Below, piece after piece: positions 23,905-36,597 of a stretch of DNA of 64,000 bases; the first letter of the stretch is position 1; each line of letters opens with the position of its first letter. The notes beneath the pieces were generated by a model that worked only from the letters and a program-made list of their open reading frames with translations, had not been told where the DNA came from and made no database searches. Both the position numbers and the translations under genes were made by a program. Source of the stretch: Cyprinodon diabolis (Eukaryota; Chordata; Actinopteri; Cyprinodontiformes; Cyprinodontidae); NCBI GenBank assembly GCA_030533445.1, contig CM060078.1, forward strand, positions 19,492,591 to 19,556,590, in the 5' to 3' direction.

Positions 23905-26008
23905 TTCAATTCAATTCAGTTTATTTATATAGCGCCAAATTCACAACACATGTCATCTCAAGGCACTTTACAGTTCAACCAGATCATACAGTCAAATTGA
24001 TACAAAGTTTTCTATCTAAGGAAACCAGTTGATTGCATTGACTCATTGACTCAAATACAATCCCTCACACTAAGCATGCTTGTAGCGACAGTGGAGAGGA
24101 AAAACTCCCTTTTAACAGGAAGAAACCTCCAGCAGAACCAGGCTCAGTGTGAGCGGCCATCTGCCGAGGCCGACTGGGGTTCAAGCAGAGATACAAAAAG
24201 CAGCTGTAAAAGGCGGCCCCGTCCAGGAAACACACAGCCAGGCAGACGACCTCCAAGGCAGCTCCCATGCCAGAGGATGAAGAGAGCACATCCACCCAGC
24301 CACGGCCAGAGAAACAGGACCACACTGGAAAACAGGCCGATCTCCAACATCTACAAACAAGGGTGTTGATGGAAGCAGCACAGCTGATGTTTCTTTCCTG
24401 GATGACGTCACAGCCAAACAGGAACAGACGAGGCAAAGCTACTCTGAGGAAAAGCAGAGAGAGCAGAAGGTTAGAGATTGAACAAACAAATTCTGCAGAA
24501 TAGGAGATAGAGAGAGAATGAAGCAGAATGATGAAATGGGGGTCCCTATGTCCTCCAAAAGTCTAAGCCTATAGCAGCATAACTTTAAAGACAGCTCAGG
24601 ATAACCTGAGCCACCCTAACTATAAGCTTTATCAAAAAGGAATATATATATATGTGAGAAGGAGGATTTTAAATTCTATTCTTGATTTAACAGGAAGCCA
24701 ATGAAGAGAAGCCAGGATAGGAGAGATATGATCTCTCTTTTTAATTTTCATCAGAACTCTGGCTGCAGCATTTTGGATCAGCTGAAGGCTTTTAACTACA
24801 GTTTGTGGACTTCCTGATAGTAAAGAATTACAATAGTCCAGCCTTGAAGTAACAAATGCATGGACTAGTTTCTCAGCATCACCCCTGGACAGGATATTTC
24901 TAATTTTTGCAATGTTCCTCAGATGAAAGAAGGAAATTCTAGAAACCTCTTTGATCTGGGATTTAAATGACAGGTCCTGATCAAAAATAACACCAAGATT
25001 TTTTACTTTATTATCTGAAATCAGTTTAATCCCATCCAAATGAAGTGACTGGCTAGTCAGCTTCTTTTTCAGAGACTCTGGTCCAAAGACTATAACTTCT
25101 GTTTTGTCTGCATTCAGAAGCAGAAAGTTAAGAGTCATCCAGGTTTTTATGTCTTCAAGACATGCCTGTAATCTATGTAATGGGTTAGCTTCATCTGGAT
25201 CTATAGACAGATATAGCTGGGTATCATCACCATAACAGTGAAAATTAATCCCATGCTGTCTAATAACTCTACCAATTGGGAGCATGTATAAAGTAAAGAG
25301 AATTGGTCCTAGCACTGATCCCTGTGGTACTCCACAGGTAACCTTTGAGCGTGTTGAAGATCTATCATTAACATAAACAAACTGAATTCGATCAGATAGA
25401 TAAGATTTAAACCAGTCTAGTGCTGTTCCTTTAATTCCAACAAAATATTCAAGTCTTTCTAAAAGAATATTATGGTCAACTGTATCAAATGCAGCACTAA
25501 GATCCAACAGGACGAACACAGATACAAGTCCATTATCTGAGGCCATGAGAATATCATTAGTGACTTTCACCAGAGCTGTTTCAGTGCTATGATGAGCTCT
25601 AAAGCCAGACTGAAACTCTTCAAAAAGTTCATTATGGTGTAAGTGGTCGCAAACTTGTTTGGCAACTACTTTCTCAAGAATTTTGGATAAGAAAGGAAGA
25701 TTGGATATAGGTCTATAATTAACCAAGTCATCTGGGTCAAGAGACGGTTTCTTAAGCAGACGTTTAATTACAGCAACCTTAAAAGCTTTAGGTACATATC
25801 CCTGTAACAGAGATAGATTAATCACATCTAAAATGGAGGAGGAGATCAAAGGGAATACCTCCTTAAATAACCTGGTTGGAACTGGATCTAACATACAAGT
25901 TGAAGGCTTAGATGAAGACAATAATTTTGCTAATTCAGAAAGTTCAACTGGATCAAAGCAGTCTAAACCCGGTTCAGATTCCATGACTACCTCAGGTACA
26001 ATCATATG
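23905..26008 (-). mobile_element. L2-clade LINE, 5'-truncated and internally deleted (minus strand)
   Basis: The 3' end is at about 23905 ('attcaattcaattcagttta'). The 3' UTR covers 23905-24630 and the reverse transcriptase ORF 24632-26005. The copy ends upstream at about 26008, lacking the endonuclease region. Against the 21.15-kb copy, about 230 bp covering the last 80 or so codons are missing at about 24640-24652, where a short (TA)5 run marks the junction. Confidence 0.9.
24632..26005 (-). pseudogene. L2 LINE reverse transcriptase (partial ORF2)
   Basis: The open frame encodes 457 residues of a non-LTR reverse transcriptase. Visible motifs: DPVPT at 40-44, NYRPIS at 96-101, the catalytic motif [13 protein letters not shown] with Asp168, [10 protein letters not shown] at 225-234, the active-site YGDD at 258-261, and the thumb/C-terminal block ending [18 protein letters not shown]. 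The apurinic-type endonuclease expected before it is absent, so the ATG at 26005 is only the first Met of a truncated copy. The last 80 or so residues seen in the 21.2-kb copy are deleted and replaced by IYIPF. All catalytic residues of the polymerase core are still present. The copy cannot move by itself. Confidence 0.92.
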
Positions 26009-27554
26009 TATTCATAATTTACAACTAATGTTGTAATGCTGACAATGCTCATCTGTAGTTCAAACAGATGAATATGTAGGGAATTCAGTCCATGACTCTG
26101 AAAGCTTCACAGTCAAAAATAAAGCAGGCATGAAAATTATTTCATAATGGCAGCAGAAATAGCACAAAAAATCTTTAGTACAAATTGCAACATCAAATGA
26201 AGTCGTTTTCACTGTCTCACAAACTTACGTATGTGAAATAATGTTAGCTCTTTTTGATTTTCAACTGTAATTAGTATTACCAATAGATATTTTTTCAGAT
26301 AAGTGCAGTTTAATAATTCAGCTGAGATAAAATCCATAACACAACAAAGGCAACATTGCCTTGGTAAAAGAATGGGCCTCATGCAAGAACCTTTTGTACA
26401 AACAAATTCGTTTTTTAAAAATTTTTTTACGAGTTATTTGGGATAAAGTGCTGAATTCACGTTTTCTCCTATTTCTAATCTTTTCTCAGCTACAAGCAAA
26501 TTTTACAATTGATGCAGACTTGACATATGAATATTGCCCAATCTGTCCAAACATAGTTTTACACTGAATGGCTACATTTGTTTAACTTAAAAGCAATTGT
26601 CCATTTTATTAGGCTACATCATTATATATTATGCAACTCCACAATTCAACATTTTTTATTTGCTGATAAATAGATGAAATATCGTTCACTACACCAGAAG
26701 CAGGCATGTTTACATCCAGGGGACACTGGTTAAATTTGTTTTTATTCCATCAAAAATATGAACAGTCGGAGAACAAGCTGCTATTGAAATAACATCTGGT
26801 ACAGGAAATGTATGGAAAGTTCAGCAAAGCTCCTCGAATGGTAAGACTTGCATTCATTTCACTCCAAGGAAGCTTGTTGGGTTTGTTACTATACCAAATT
26901 TGGGATGTTTAGGTTTGGTTCTTTCTGAATTAAAAAAGATGTTTTGATTTTAAGATTTTTATGTTTATACATGAGACAGATGGAGAGTGCGATAAAATAA
27001 TTACAGACTTGGCCAGTGGAGGATATCTAAAGAAGATTTTGCAGAATGTTGTGTTCGAGATTTCACAGGATTTCACTGAGAACACCAAAGTTGATTCTTT
27101 CCTTTTTTCCTTTTTCCTTTTTTTTTTTTTTAAAGTTGTGCCAACAATAGTAGCAGTAGTAGGTGAAAAACCTTTAAACATAAACACAGAGAAACAATGA
27201 TTAATATCCTTTTAAATAGCAAAATTATCCCTGAAACAAAATATCAAAAGATTTAAACCCAAAATCTAAAATATTCAAAGTATTATTCAGTGACAATTTC
27301 TTACAATCTAGTATTCATTTACTTATCTCAAACATATTTTAATTTCATTTAATTCCTTTTAATCCTTTCATTTAATTCCTCATTTTAATATTTTGATCTG
27401 AATATTCAAACAATTTGTATATATCTATTATATCATATATAAATACACATATATATATCCAGTATGAACCAGTAGAGTTTTTCTTCTTCTTTAATGCCAT
27501 TTCAATGAATGAAAACCTTCTGACAAGTATTAGCCCTCCCACTTATATGTAGCC
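26009..27554. other. anonymous AT-rich sequence
   Basis: No gene is supported. Homopolymer T runs occur near 27105-27132. Open frames are short and AT-driven. Confidence 0.45.
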
Positions 27555-27951
27555 TTAAGGCTGATTTATACTCCGTAACTAGGTCGTTTGCGTAGGTGTC
27601 GCAGTGAACAAAAAGACGTCCCCGCCTGACTCCGCAGACACTCTACAGACAGGAGGCTGGCTTGTTTTGTTTTTATGACCGCAATTGCAGAAAACGACTG
27701 GTGAAGATGGACCAGCTTAAAGAGTGAGGTGTGCGAGAACGCTGGGACCCTTTTTTCACCTGGATCCCCGCTCTTTTTCACCACAGGTCTCTCCGTTGTT
27801 GGACACACTTGCCCCCACTTCTTCACAGCCTGGGTCGTATTGAGACCCACAGTGTATAGCGCAGACTACACTCAAAATTGAGCATAAATCAAAAATATCT
27901 GCGTCAAGCTCACTGTGACACACTACTGTGGGGAGTATAACAAGCCCTTTA
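27555..27951. mobile_element. PIF/Harbinger-like MITE
   Basis: The element spans 27558-27948 (391 bp) and is flanked by TTA on both sides (27555-27557 and 27949-27951), the 3-bp TWA duplication typical of PIF/Harbinger. The ends are imperfect inverted repeats: AGGCTGATTTATACTCCG on the left, and on the right, reverse-complemented, AGGGCTTGTTATACTCCC (about 12 of 18 matching). It is much richer in CG dinucleotides than its flanks, as is common for fish Harbinger MITEs. It has no transposase; the 94-residue minus frame (27566-27850) is incidental. Confidence 0.65.
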
Positions 27952-28256
27952 GATGGCCTTCTCAGGGTAGTAATTATGTCTATTTAGGTTTCTCAGCAAC
28001 ATGCGGTCACTTACGCAGAGGTGGACTCCACCAGGTCTATGAGGATCATTTACAATCATACTGCATTTAAAAATGTTTCTTGGATCTCATGTGTTGGGTT
28101 TGAAAAGCCCGTGCTAGGAGAAAGATTAAGATAACTTTATGACAAGATTATGAATTGTTGTGGAGAACCCAAATAAGGGTAGACAATAAATACCTGCAAA
28201 ATGGGGTGTTAGTTATGCATGTCCATGCATGGTCTATATCATCTTATATTTGTGTG

Positions 28257-28580
28257 GTCATGGGGGAGCTTATTCCCATCTCCTGTCATTATGAGAGTGG
28301 GTGGAGACAACCTGGACAGATTATTATTTGTAAAATACAGGACGACAAAGAACAAACAGCCATGTATGCACATACTCATGCTTTAGGTCAATTTACAATA
28401 ACACATTAACCAACAGTCTTTTTTCAACAACGGGAGGAAGAGGGAAGTAGATGGAGACCACCCATGCATGCATAAGGAGAACATCACAACTCGATGCTGA
28501 AAGACCCAAATAGAAGATTTAAATCTATGACCTTCTAACTGTAAGGCAACAATGCTACCAACTGTCCATCCTATCAGCCC
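28257..28580 (-). repeat. decayed copy of a dispersed SINE/MITE-like repeat
   Basis: In minus orientation it follows the same order of blocks as the repeat at 36247-36597: 'acaacctggaca', 'catgcatgcataaggaga', 'gtaaggcaacaatgctacca'. It is heavily diverged and non-coding. Confidence 0.6.
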
Positions 28581-31500
28581 AGTGCAAGTCCCATATTAAT
28601 GTGCTAATTTTTCTTTTTTAGTAGGGGTTGAGCTTATAACCCACATTGGTTTCTGTTGATTCATCTAATATCTTCACATTGAAAGTAACCCCATACAATA
28701 CAGACTTTTAGCAGAATGATTCCCTTGTAGAAAAAAAAAAAAAAAAGAATTCAGCTTAAATGTTATCTGAGAGCAGTAACTTGGAGATCTGATAAGCTGT
28801 CTGTAGACTGTTTATTTAAGTGACACGTGCTTAAGATTGCTATCAATATCCAAAAAAAAAATGATGTTTGCCATCTTTGATGTCTGTTGCTGTCTGAAAA
28901 ATATTGCAGAGGATGACTTTCAATTTTTATTCAAAACTCCCTTGTGATAAAACCTTTTTTTTATATTGTATTAATTAGGCTATGTATGCTACCAAAAAAA
29001 AAAAACTTCAGCTAGACTACTGAAGGGGACATACAGTTGGATTAGAGTTAAGAGACTAAGGTGCACAAAGTTCTGTCCCCTTTTGCAAAAGCTTAAGAAA
29101 CTTACAATGTGTCTATTTGGTCTTTCTCTTTATTGGTTAAAACAAACCTATCATCACACAGCTTACAGAGAGTTTTCAGATGCAGAATGCTGCTACTTCT
29201 TTCAATCAGATAACATGTAAAAGTGTCTCCGCTATTAAGTAAGCTTATTGGCAAGAACGGTATCAGGCTAAGATGCTAAATTTTTAAGAAATGTCTTGTC
29301 GAAAGAATTTATTTTGTAGTCTGTTAACTATGCAAGTATATTTGAGTTTATCTGTGCTGTTTGAGCATATCAGTTCACTCATGCCCACGCATCTTTATGT
29401 GTTTCCCTGGAGGTGTTTTTTTTCCTGTGAAGCAAAGATCTCTGAGTTCTTCAAAGAGCCTAACTACTTAAGACAGAAGGCAGTCTGAAGTTGAAGGCTT
29501 GGAGGCTGGGCCTTGCTTGACACAGACATATAAGTTCACTTCGAGGATGTGATTGCACACCAGTGTTTACTGCAAATCTCCCACCCAGCCTGACTTGTGC
29601 AGCAGGAGCAAATCTTGAGCTGAGGGTCAATGGCGCAAGAACAACTTTGAGCACTGTCAGCAAAACAAATCCAATACAACTCCCTCAAGGTGAAGGCAGA
29701 GGACTTGTTTACCTTTGTCGCCTGCCCAGTTTCCCTTTACCATTGGCTTGTTGGGACACAAAGCCAATATTTTTACCCCACTTGCACAGTAACAAACAGC
29801 CTAAGTGAGAATAAACATAGCATTATCAAGCACAACATGCGGGGTAATTTGTCAAAATCAAACCAGCAGATGGCATTCGCTATGAACATGTTGATCAGAG
29901 TTAAACTAAGCCCAAAATGTTCATGGCAGGCTGCCTAACAAGAAAGGCTAAATTAATCACAAGCAGGGAATTCACACCTCCTGAGTCTGTCAACCACTTC
30001 CTGTCTTTAGACAAATACACATGAAGACAAGCACACTCCCAGCTCTCCTCTGGCTTGGCCTGACACATTATGCTAATCGACATTTCCTTTAGTTTGATAT
30101 ATTCATTGACAGAATACTAACGGTACTCTGAGCTGCTGTCACTTCTTTAGATGTCCTAGAGTAAGGCTGGGCAGAGCAAAACATAGAACTTTAAAGACGG
30201 TATTATACATTGATATTTGTCATTGCATCGAAACAGTTTTTAGTTGGTTGGTAGAATGTTAAAATAAATTGCCTGGAAGAAAAGTCTTTCTATAATTTAT
30301 TACATTTTCACAACAAGCTCAGTACTGTATATCTTATTATTTATACCAAGACAAATATTTACATCAATAAAGTGGGGAGAAGAAGGATGCAAGGCGTAAA
30401 AGGTTAGTGGCAAATAAAATAGTAATCCTATATTTCCAGCCTGCACCTTTTACTCTGATACCCAAAAATAAGATAAATGAATAAAATATAATACAACTCT
30501 TTGCAAAATAACATACTCTATTTGCTTTCAGAAAACAGCATTGCTCCATGGTCTCACTGGAGGAGCTGCAAAGATATGTGGCTTAGGTGGGAAAGTGTTT
30601 TGATAGTACAACATTTAGCTTTCCACTCCTGTTAAGAAAGACAATAATAATCTATGATACACAGCGATATGAAGGGGCTCTGATGAAATACAAGTTAATC
30701 AGTGGAAAAAAATGGTTAAAGCCCTAAAAAGAATCAAGACTAGGACAAAGATTTATCTTGCATCAAAGGAATGATCATAAACCAAATCCAAGTTGTAGAT
30801 AAAACATTTTAATCAAAATTGAAGAAACATTTCCGGCATCTCCTGCAGCAAACTGTGACTCTTAAACACATTTTTTTAGGAGAACCAAATACAAATGCAC
30901 CCCTGGCTTTGCATATTTATAACTGTAAATGTGTTGGAAACCCATTGGTAATTTTTCCCCCCTTTTATTACTGTGCAGAATAAATCACAACCCAATAAAA
31001 TGCTTTACACTTTGTGGCTGTGTTGTGTTTGTAAAGTTCACAGGGTTTAATGCTTTTGAAAGGGAATGTAGTTATACAAATACAAATTTCTTTAGGCACC
31101 GCTATCATGGATTTGTAATGTATTAATCTTGACAAGTATACCCACTGTGTTATTCATCTTTAAGTGTTCAAACTACATTGTTGCACTTAATTTCCCTGTG
31201 GATTACTCCTCAAGATATTTTCATCATGCAAGTTCTTCTGATCCTCATAGGATGTAAAATCCAGTGTACCTTTGAACAGTGACAACAAACGTTTTGCTTA
31301 GTTATATCCTCATGTTCTAAATGTGATCAGCCTTTTTTCTAATATCTTTTTGAACCTAGAAAGCACAAATAAGCGGACATATAATTATGATTTTAAAGAG
31401 CCCATAGAGAGGGGCTGAGGTGGAAAACAAGTACCAGGTGAGAGTAACACTAACCTATTCAAGCAGACAAAACTGAACATATTTAAAGCTAGGTTTCCAA

Positions 31501-34500
31501 AAATTGAAAGTTTTCTTAATTCCCTACTCTTTCTATAAATGGGTAGCATTTTTATTTTTTATCAGGGAGCAACATCCTGTCAAACTGACTGACCTGCTAT
31601 TTTACTGTAGTCTTAAACATACTCTTTATATCTGAACAGTGGCAAAAAAAGTAAGGTGGGGATAAATAACACCTCATGTAATCATCACTTGAAGCAGATA
31701 GGCAGTGATCAAAGCTGTTTACAAAATTCACTCATGCTGTATCACTGATTTCATTGAAATGTGGTTTTGTATACATTGAGAAAGGGGCAGTTGAGAAAGA
31801 TGGAGACCAGAGCAGTATGTGGCAAAAAGCACATATGACTTAAGAGATATTTACTTCATGAGCACTCCACTGGCTGCCTACAAACAGTTAATATTTGATG
31901 AGATTTAAATGGCTCTCTGCAGTTATTTTAATTTAGTTGCATAAGGCACAAAGCAAAACATTCAGCAGAAAAATCTATTAGAATTACATTTGGCTTTACA
32001 AGAGTCTATTAAAGTTAACAAGGATTTATAACTTTCCTGATTTCTTCTTATGGATGTTTCATTTTCAACACGCACCCTCATCTTGTTTCTCTCCAGGTCT
32101 CTGGTCCTGTCCCTACTGGTCCGATGTGCAGAGAATAGCCCATGCTTTATTCATTTTGAGTAAAACAGGTGTCTGGCCTTGTGTTTGCGCCTTACTATGG
32201 CTGCTGCCTAGAGGCAGAGACACAGTGCCCGCCAACATTTCTCTAACACATGCTGCTGCAACATGTGTACTCATAAACCAAAAAATTGAGAATTTCAGTG
32301 CCAGGATGCATTTTAACTTGGTGCAAGGCCACATATTTCTGGGTTAATTAATGTTAATTTTGCTAGGAAAACATCAGAAATTACACTAGATTAACCTTTG
32401 ATGCTAAGAAGAAGTAATTCAGATTTTTTTTTTTCAATTTTTCAGTATTTTTCGGGTATCCAATTCTTTCAGGAAGCATCTATGAGAATCTGCAGAGTGC
32501 AGCCATGTAAAAAGTATTAAAATCACAAACTCGAATTTTTTTTTTCATGTTATGTAAAAACACACAAAAAAAGGACAACAGAACAGGGACCGGTGCAAAA
32601 ATCATTAATTGATCATTAATCTGACAGATTTCATCCTGTTTGTATGATTATGCTTAAGTTATCTATTAACTTAGGGCTGCTTAGACCAGTTATTTGAACA
32701 AAAATTTATTTCAGAAAACTTATATTAATTGATTGACCAACCAATATGTAATCAATTAAAATCAAGATAGATAGATATTGTATGATGAACTTCAATAGAC
32801 TACAAGTATGTCTCCTGTTTAGAATATTTGTATTTTATTGTATTTTTGTTTTCATTGCACCTGATGCTCATCTTAGCAAGTTAGTAAAAGGAACTTTAAG
32901 GAGCACAATTGTTAGAAGCTTCTTAAATCATCCTTGTAGTCCATTAAGCAAAGTGAAATTTCCAATAAAATAAGTAACCACAACAATTAGATACATTTTT
33001 GACACACATGAAATTGTGTGCTTCAGAAGAATACCTCTTAAATGAAGTTGGATAAAGATCGCAAGTATTGTTTTAATGCCCCTTACGTCAGTATAGAACG
33101 GTGTGGGAATTACACAGATATACTTTCAACTGTTTTTTATGTTGAATAAAAAGTTACGTTTTAGTCTTATCTGACTGGTGCAAATGATTCAGATGCTTTA
33201 GATGTCTTCTACGTGGTAATTATGACTTTTTTAATAGGACATCTGAAAGTACACAGCTGGAATTCAATCCCTAATTTAGCATCAAATTTGTCTATTTTTC
33301 AGATGTAAAAGAAGGACTGACATGCGAACAGGACCCCAGTCAGCACATAATGAAATGATCAGAAATCATCAAAAATGGCAAGAAATACATCAGAAGCACA
33401 GCATGAAGTAAAACAGCAGGCGTCACAGATGACGAATGATAAAAAGCAACAGCAAATTGGCTGAAAATAAAGGCAGCCACCTGGCTTACAGCCACTGGGC
33501 AGGTGGTTAGAAAAACAGGAACAAGGTTAATTTAAATGTGGTGAAGCGAAATGGGAACTTGAGCTGCAGAGTTGAGAAAGAAAAAATCTGCACAGGAATC
33601 TGGAAAAAATCGGAAGAAAAAACTTGAACGAGTATCTTGCTGTGACAACATAAATAATAATCTAAGCCAACAAATATGCTTAAATAAACTGAATATTCTA
33701 AAAGGTAAAGTAGAAAATAAATACAGATTAGAAAAGTTAAAAATAATCTAAAAAAAACATAATGTGAATAAAAAGGTGAATAAAAAATAGACACAAATAT
33801 TATAACAATATTTAAGGCAATTGGTTGCACCAGATTTTTATTTATTTGTACTTTCAAAAAAACCATATAATTTAAATTCTACTTAAGAATGTTTCACTAT
33901 GTGTTGGTATATTAGAAATAAAAAATACACAATTTCAGATTAAAAGGTGACAAAAACAGTACAATAAAGTAGTTATCATAAACATTGATCTCCAATACAA
34001 TAAAAAAAAGACTCACAGTAAATTGCATCAGCCCTGATGGCAAGCATACTTCTATAAGACTGTAAATAACATCTGCTCTGCTCTAGAGTGGATCGGTACA
34101 AGCATTTCATCTTCATCCATTATTCATAAACAGATGTTTGTGTATATTAGTTTCTAGGGTTCTGTGAGAAATCTGTGGAGAGTGCAACATCCTGTATTTT
34201 TTTTTCTTTAGTTTGGACCCATTTACTCTTCACTACACATAAACTGCACAACTGCTCTGAAAACACAATATATACCAGTGGCAAGACGCACTTGAACAAT
34301 TTATGATTTCCTGCAGTTGTAAAGTGACATTGGGGGCTACCTTTACAAGGCTCTTGATCCGTGCTTCAGCAATCAAAGTGAGAAATAGAACAGAGTGCTT
34401 TTGCAACACTGCTGGGATTAAAGAGTGCCAAGAAAAAAAAGCATCCCACTAACATCAAAATGTCCCCCAACCAACCCAACATGACTCTGGCACCCTGCTG

Positions 34501-34593
34501 TCATGTTTTTTTTGTCTTTGAAGGAAGAAATGAGGAGATGTGAAGGGCTTGCACTGAGAAGCAAACACAGAAAGTTCCAGGTGTGTGAGTACT
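28581..34593. other. anonymous sequence, about 6 kb, no supportable gene
   Basis: No gene is supported. Poly(A/T) runs occur at 28730-28746 and 28993-29004. About 30885-31075 resembles the 3' flank of a Tc1-like element ('aaccaaatacaaatgcac', 'cacaacccaataaaatgc'), with low confidence. The patch at 29480-29810 is less AT-rich and may be a conserved non-coding element. At 32080-32170 a C/T tract with 'tttctctccag' precedes a short open stretch, a weak exon-like signal. The 119-residue minus frame at 33507-33866 is AT-rich and looks non-coding. Confidence 0.4.
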
Positions 34594-34727
34594 TTAGGCG
34601 AGCTTCTCCAAATCCATTTGAACGCCTACTCTCACGCCTACGGGCTGGCTCATCCGTAGCCACATCAGGTCCCGCGCTTGATCCATTACCTGCTGCTTGG
34701 GATGGATGGTGGCAGATTCCCACGCTG
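34594..34727 (-). CDS. possible terminal coding exon of an unidentified host gene
   Basis: On the minus strand a strong acceptor-like signal (a pyrimidine tract ending 'tttctctttcattgcag') precedes an open stretch from 34727 to a TAA at 34594. The reading is AWESATIHPKQQ, VMDQARDLMWLRMSQPVG and VRVGVQMDLEKLA, then stop. The segment is GC-richer than its surroundings and has several CG dinucleotides, unlike its AT-rich flanks. No start codon is expected if this is a last exon. I do not recognise the protein. The opposite strand is also open (34503-34736), so coding direction is not proven, and an alternative donor ('cagcag/gtaatg') exists. It could instead be a conserved non-coding element or an unknown repeat. 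Confidence 0.3.
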
Positions 34728-36246
34728 CTGCAATGAAAGAGAAATAGGGGTTGAAAGGGACAGGGAGAGATAAAGGGATAAACAAAAGAGCGGATGACAC
34801 TAAAAGAGACCAGAGGATGGTTAGAAGAAATATAGGACACATGGAACAGAGGAACAAAGGAATAAGGATTATTATTTATTGAGATGGGAAAATATTGAGC
34901 AACAATTTTTAGCATGTACCATCTTTTGTTTAGTCAGATAGCTTAGAATCTTTCAGATCCAATTTTAGTTTAATTATATTGATGTTAGAAGTTACTCTCT
35001 ATTAATGAGCAATTAAAAGTAGAGTTAGATTTCTAGGCCAGCTACCTCTCTGTAAACACCCAAAAATAAAAGAAATATCAAAATTCACATAGTAATGTTA
35101 CCTGATTCAATGCTAGCTTTCTCTACTACCCTCTTGACGCTCAGTAAAACAGAGCAAAAGTATGAAATGACATAAATACACTTTATATCAAGTTACAATT
35201 TTAAACAGCTTCTTCTGGAGCTCAATGTTTCCTATCCATTTTATTCTTGTGAGTCATGGCAACCATTTTGCTAGCAATAAAACTGGGTGTATTTTCTTGA
35301 ATACCAAAAAACTGTCATTGTGGTGTAAATATGAGAAGTCTTCACTGTGCTCCATCTCTCTCTGATTCCTCATCCCCATTCATTGTTCCTTTTAAACCCT
35401 CATATTCCTTTCCCTTGACTGCCCATGTCACATGGGATTATGGCCACATCCATTGTTGGTTGTTTTTTGTAGCAAACAGTCACTGGAAACTGATCAAGTC
35501 AAATGGACCCCTTTAGTTGCACATTAAACTATAGCTTTAGAAGCCAAATTTATCACACAGCAGTTCAGTTGATCATATTAAGACATCTTAATGGCTAGGG
35601 TTAGGATTATGAAACTTAGGAAACTTTTGCCTTATTAGAACAATGTTTACTAAGGAAACTTATTTTAAATAAGGCAAAATTTTAAGCTTATTCACTTATC
35701 CTTGATTTACCATTTTTTTAAGGTTGAAACACTGTAAATACTTTGGAAAAATTCCTCCCAGTAACCCTGCCAGGATAAGAGAGGGATGAAAAACATATAC
35801 TCTTTATTTTGATAAATGATCAATTCCCTCTTATTTAGAATAAAAAATAACTATCTGAATAAAAATATGATGTGCATGAACAAAAGTTGGGAAAAAGAAC
35901 ATCATCCATCAATGGCTCTCTATGTTCAGGAAAAAACAAGTCCTTGGTCAACACTTGAAGTCAAATATCTGTGACCGGTTCTTCAAAAAGAATAAAAAAA
36001 AAAAAGAGAAAGTCTTTACTTGGAGCAATTTCATCATACAAATTGTCCACGAACCTTCTGAGGGTGCATGCGACTTTCATTTCTTCACAAAAAACATGCG
36101 TTCATGGTAACTGAAAATGAAAACATAATTATGGCCATAGCACTGTGCAAAGAAAATGCCATCTACAACCATTTGGTTTCAAGAACATCTTAAATGCAAA
36201 AGCAAACAGTTGCGTTAATTCTGTGAGTTGAGTTGCATGTCAGGCT
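34728..36246. other. anonymous AT-rich sequence
   Basis: No gene is supported. Short frames at 35331-35516 and 35922-36110 have no recognisable domain. Confidence 0.45.
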
Positions 36247-36597
36247 GCAGCAGTAGGTAGCCCTACTGCCTTGCAGCAAGAAGGTTCCAGGTTTAATTCC
36301 CAGCCTGGGGTCTTTCTGCATGGAGTTTGAATGTTCTCCCTATGCATGCATTGGTTCTCTCAGGGTACTCTGGCTTCCTCCACAGTCAAAAACATGACTG
36401 TTAGGTTAATTGGCTTCTCTAAATTCTCCTTAGGTGTTAGTGCGAATGTTTGTTTGTTCTGTTTGTCTCTGTGTTGCCCTGCATGGAATGGCGACCCGTC
36501 CAGGGTTTACCCTGCCTCTCACCTATTGACAGCTGGAGGTAGGCACCAGCACTCCTCGCGACCCCAGCAGGGATAAGCGTAACAGAAAATGGATGAA
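36247..36597 (+). repeat. dispersed SINE/MITE-like repeat, fairly complete copy
   Basis: About 350 bp beginning 'cagcagtaggtagccctact' and ending 'cagaaaatggatga'. Internal blocks include 'tctttctgcatggagtttg', 'aaaaacatgactgttaggtt' and 'gcgacccgtccagggttta'. The same family is present at 28.26 kb (decayed) and 45.09/46.6 kb (split). The first 60 bp have a tRNA-like feel with a B-box-like 'ccaggtttaattcc', but I cannot prove a tRNA origin. It is non-coding; the frame at 36331-36576 is incidental. Confidence 0.75.

Noticed and set aside
32054..32347. Exon-like open stretch after 'tttctctccag'
   Set aside because: Weak donor, both strands open, no recognisable protein; not enough to call.
33507..33866. 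119-residue minus frame rich in Phe, Leu, Tyr
   Set aside because: Translation of AT-rich DNA; no conserved motif, no signal, no splice context.
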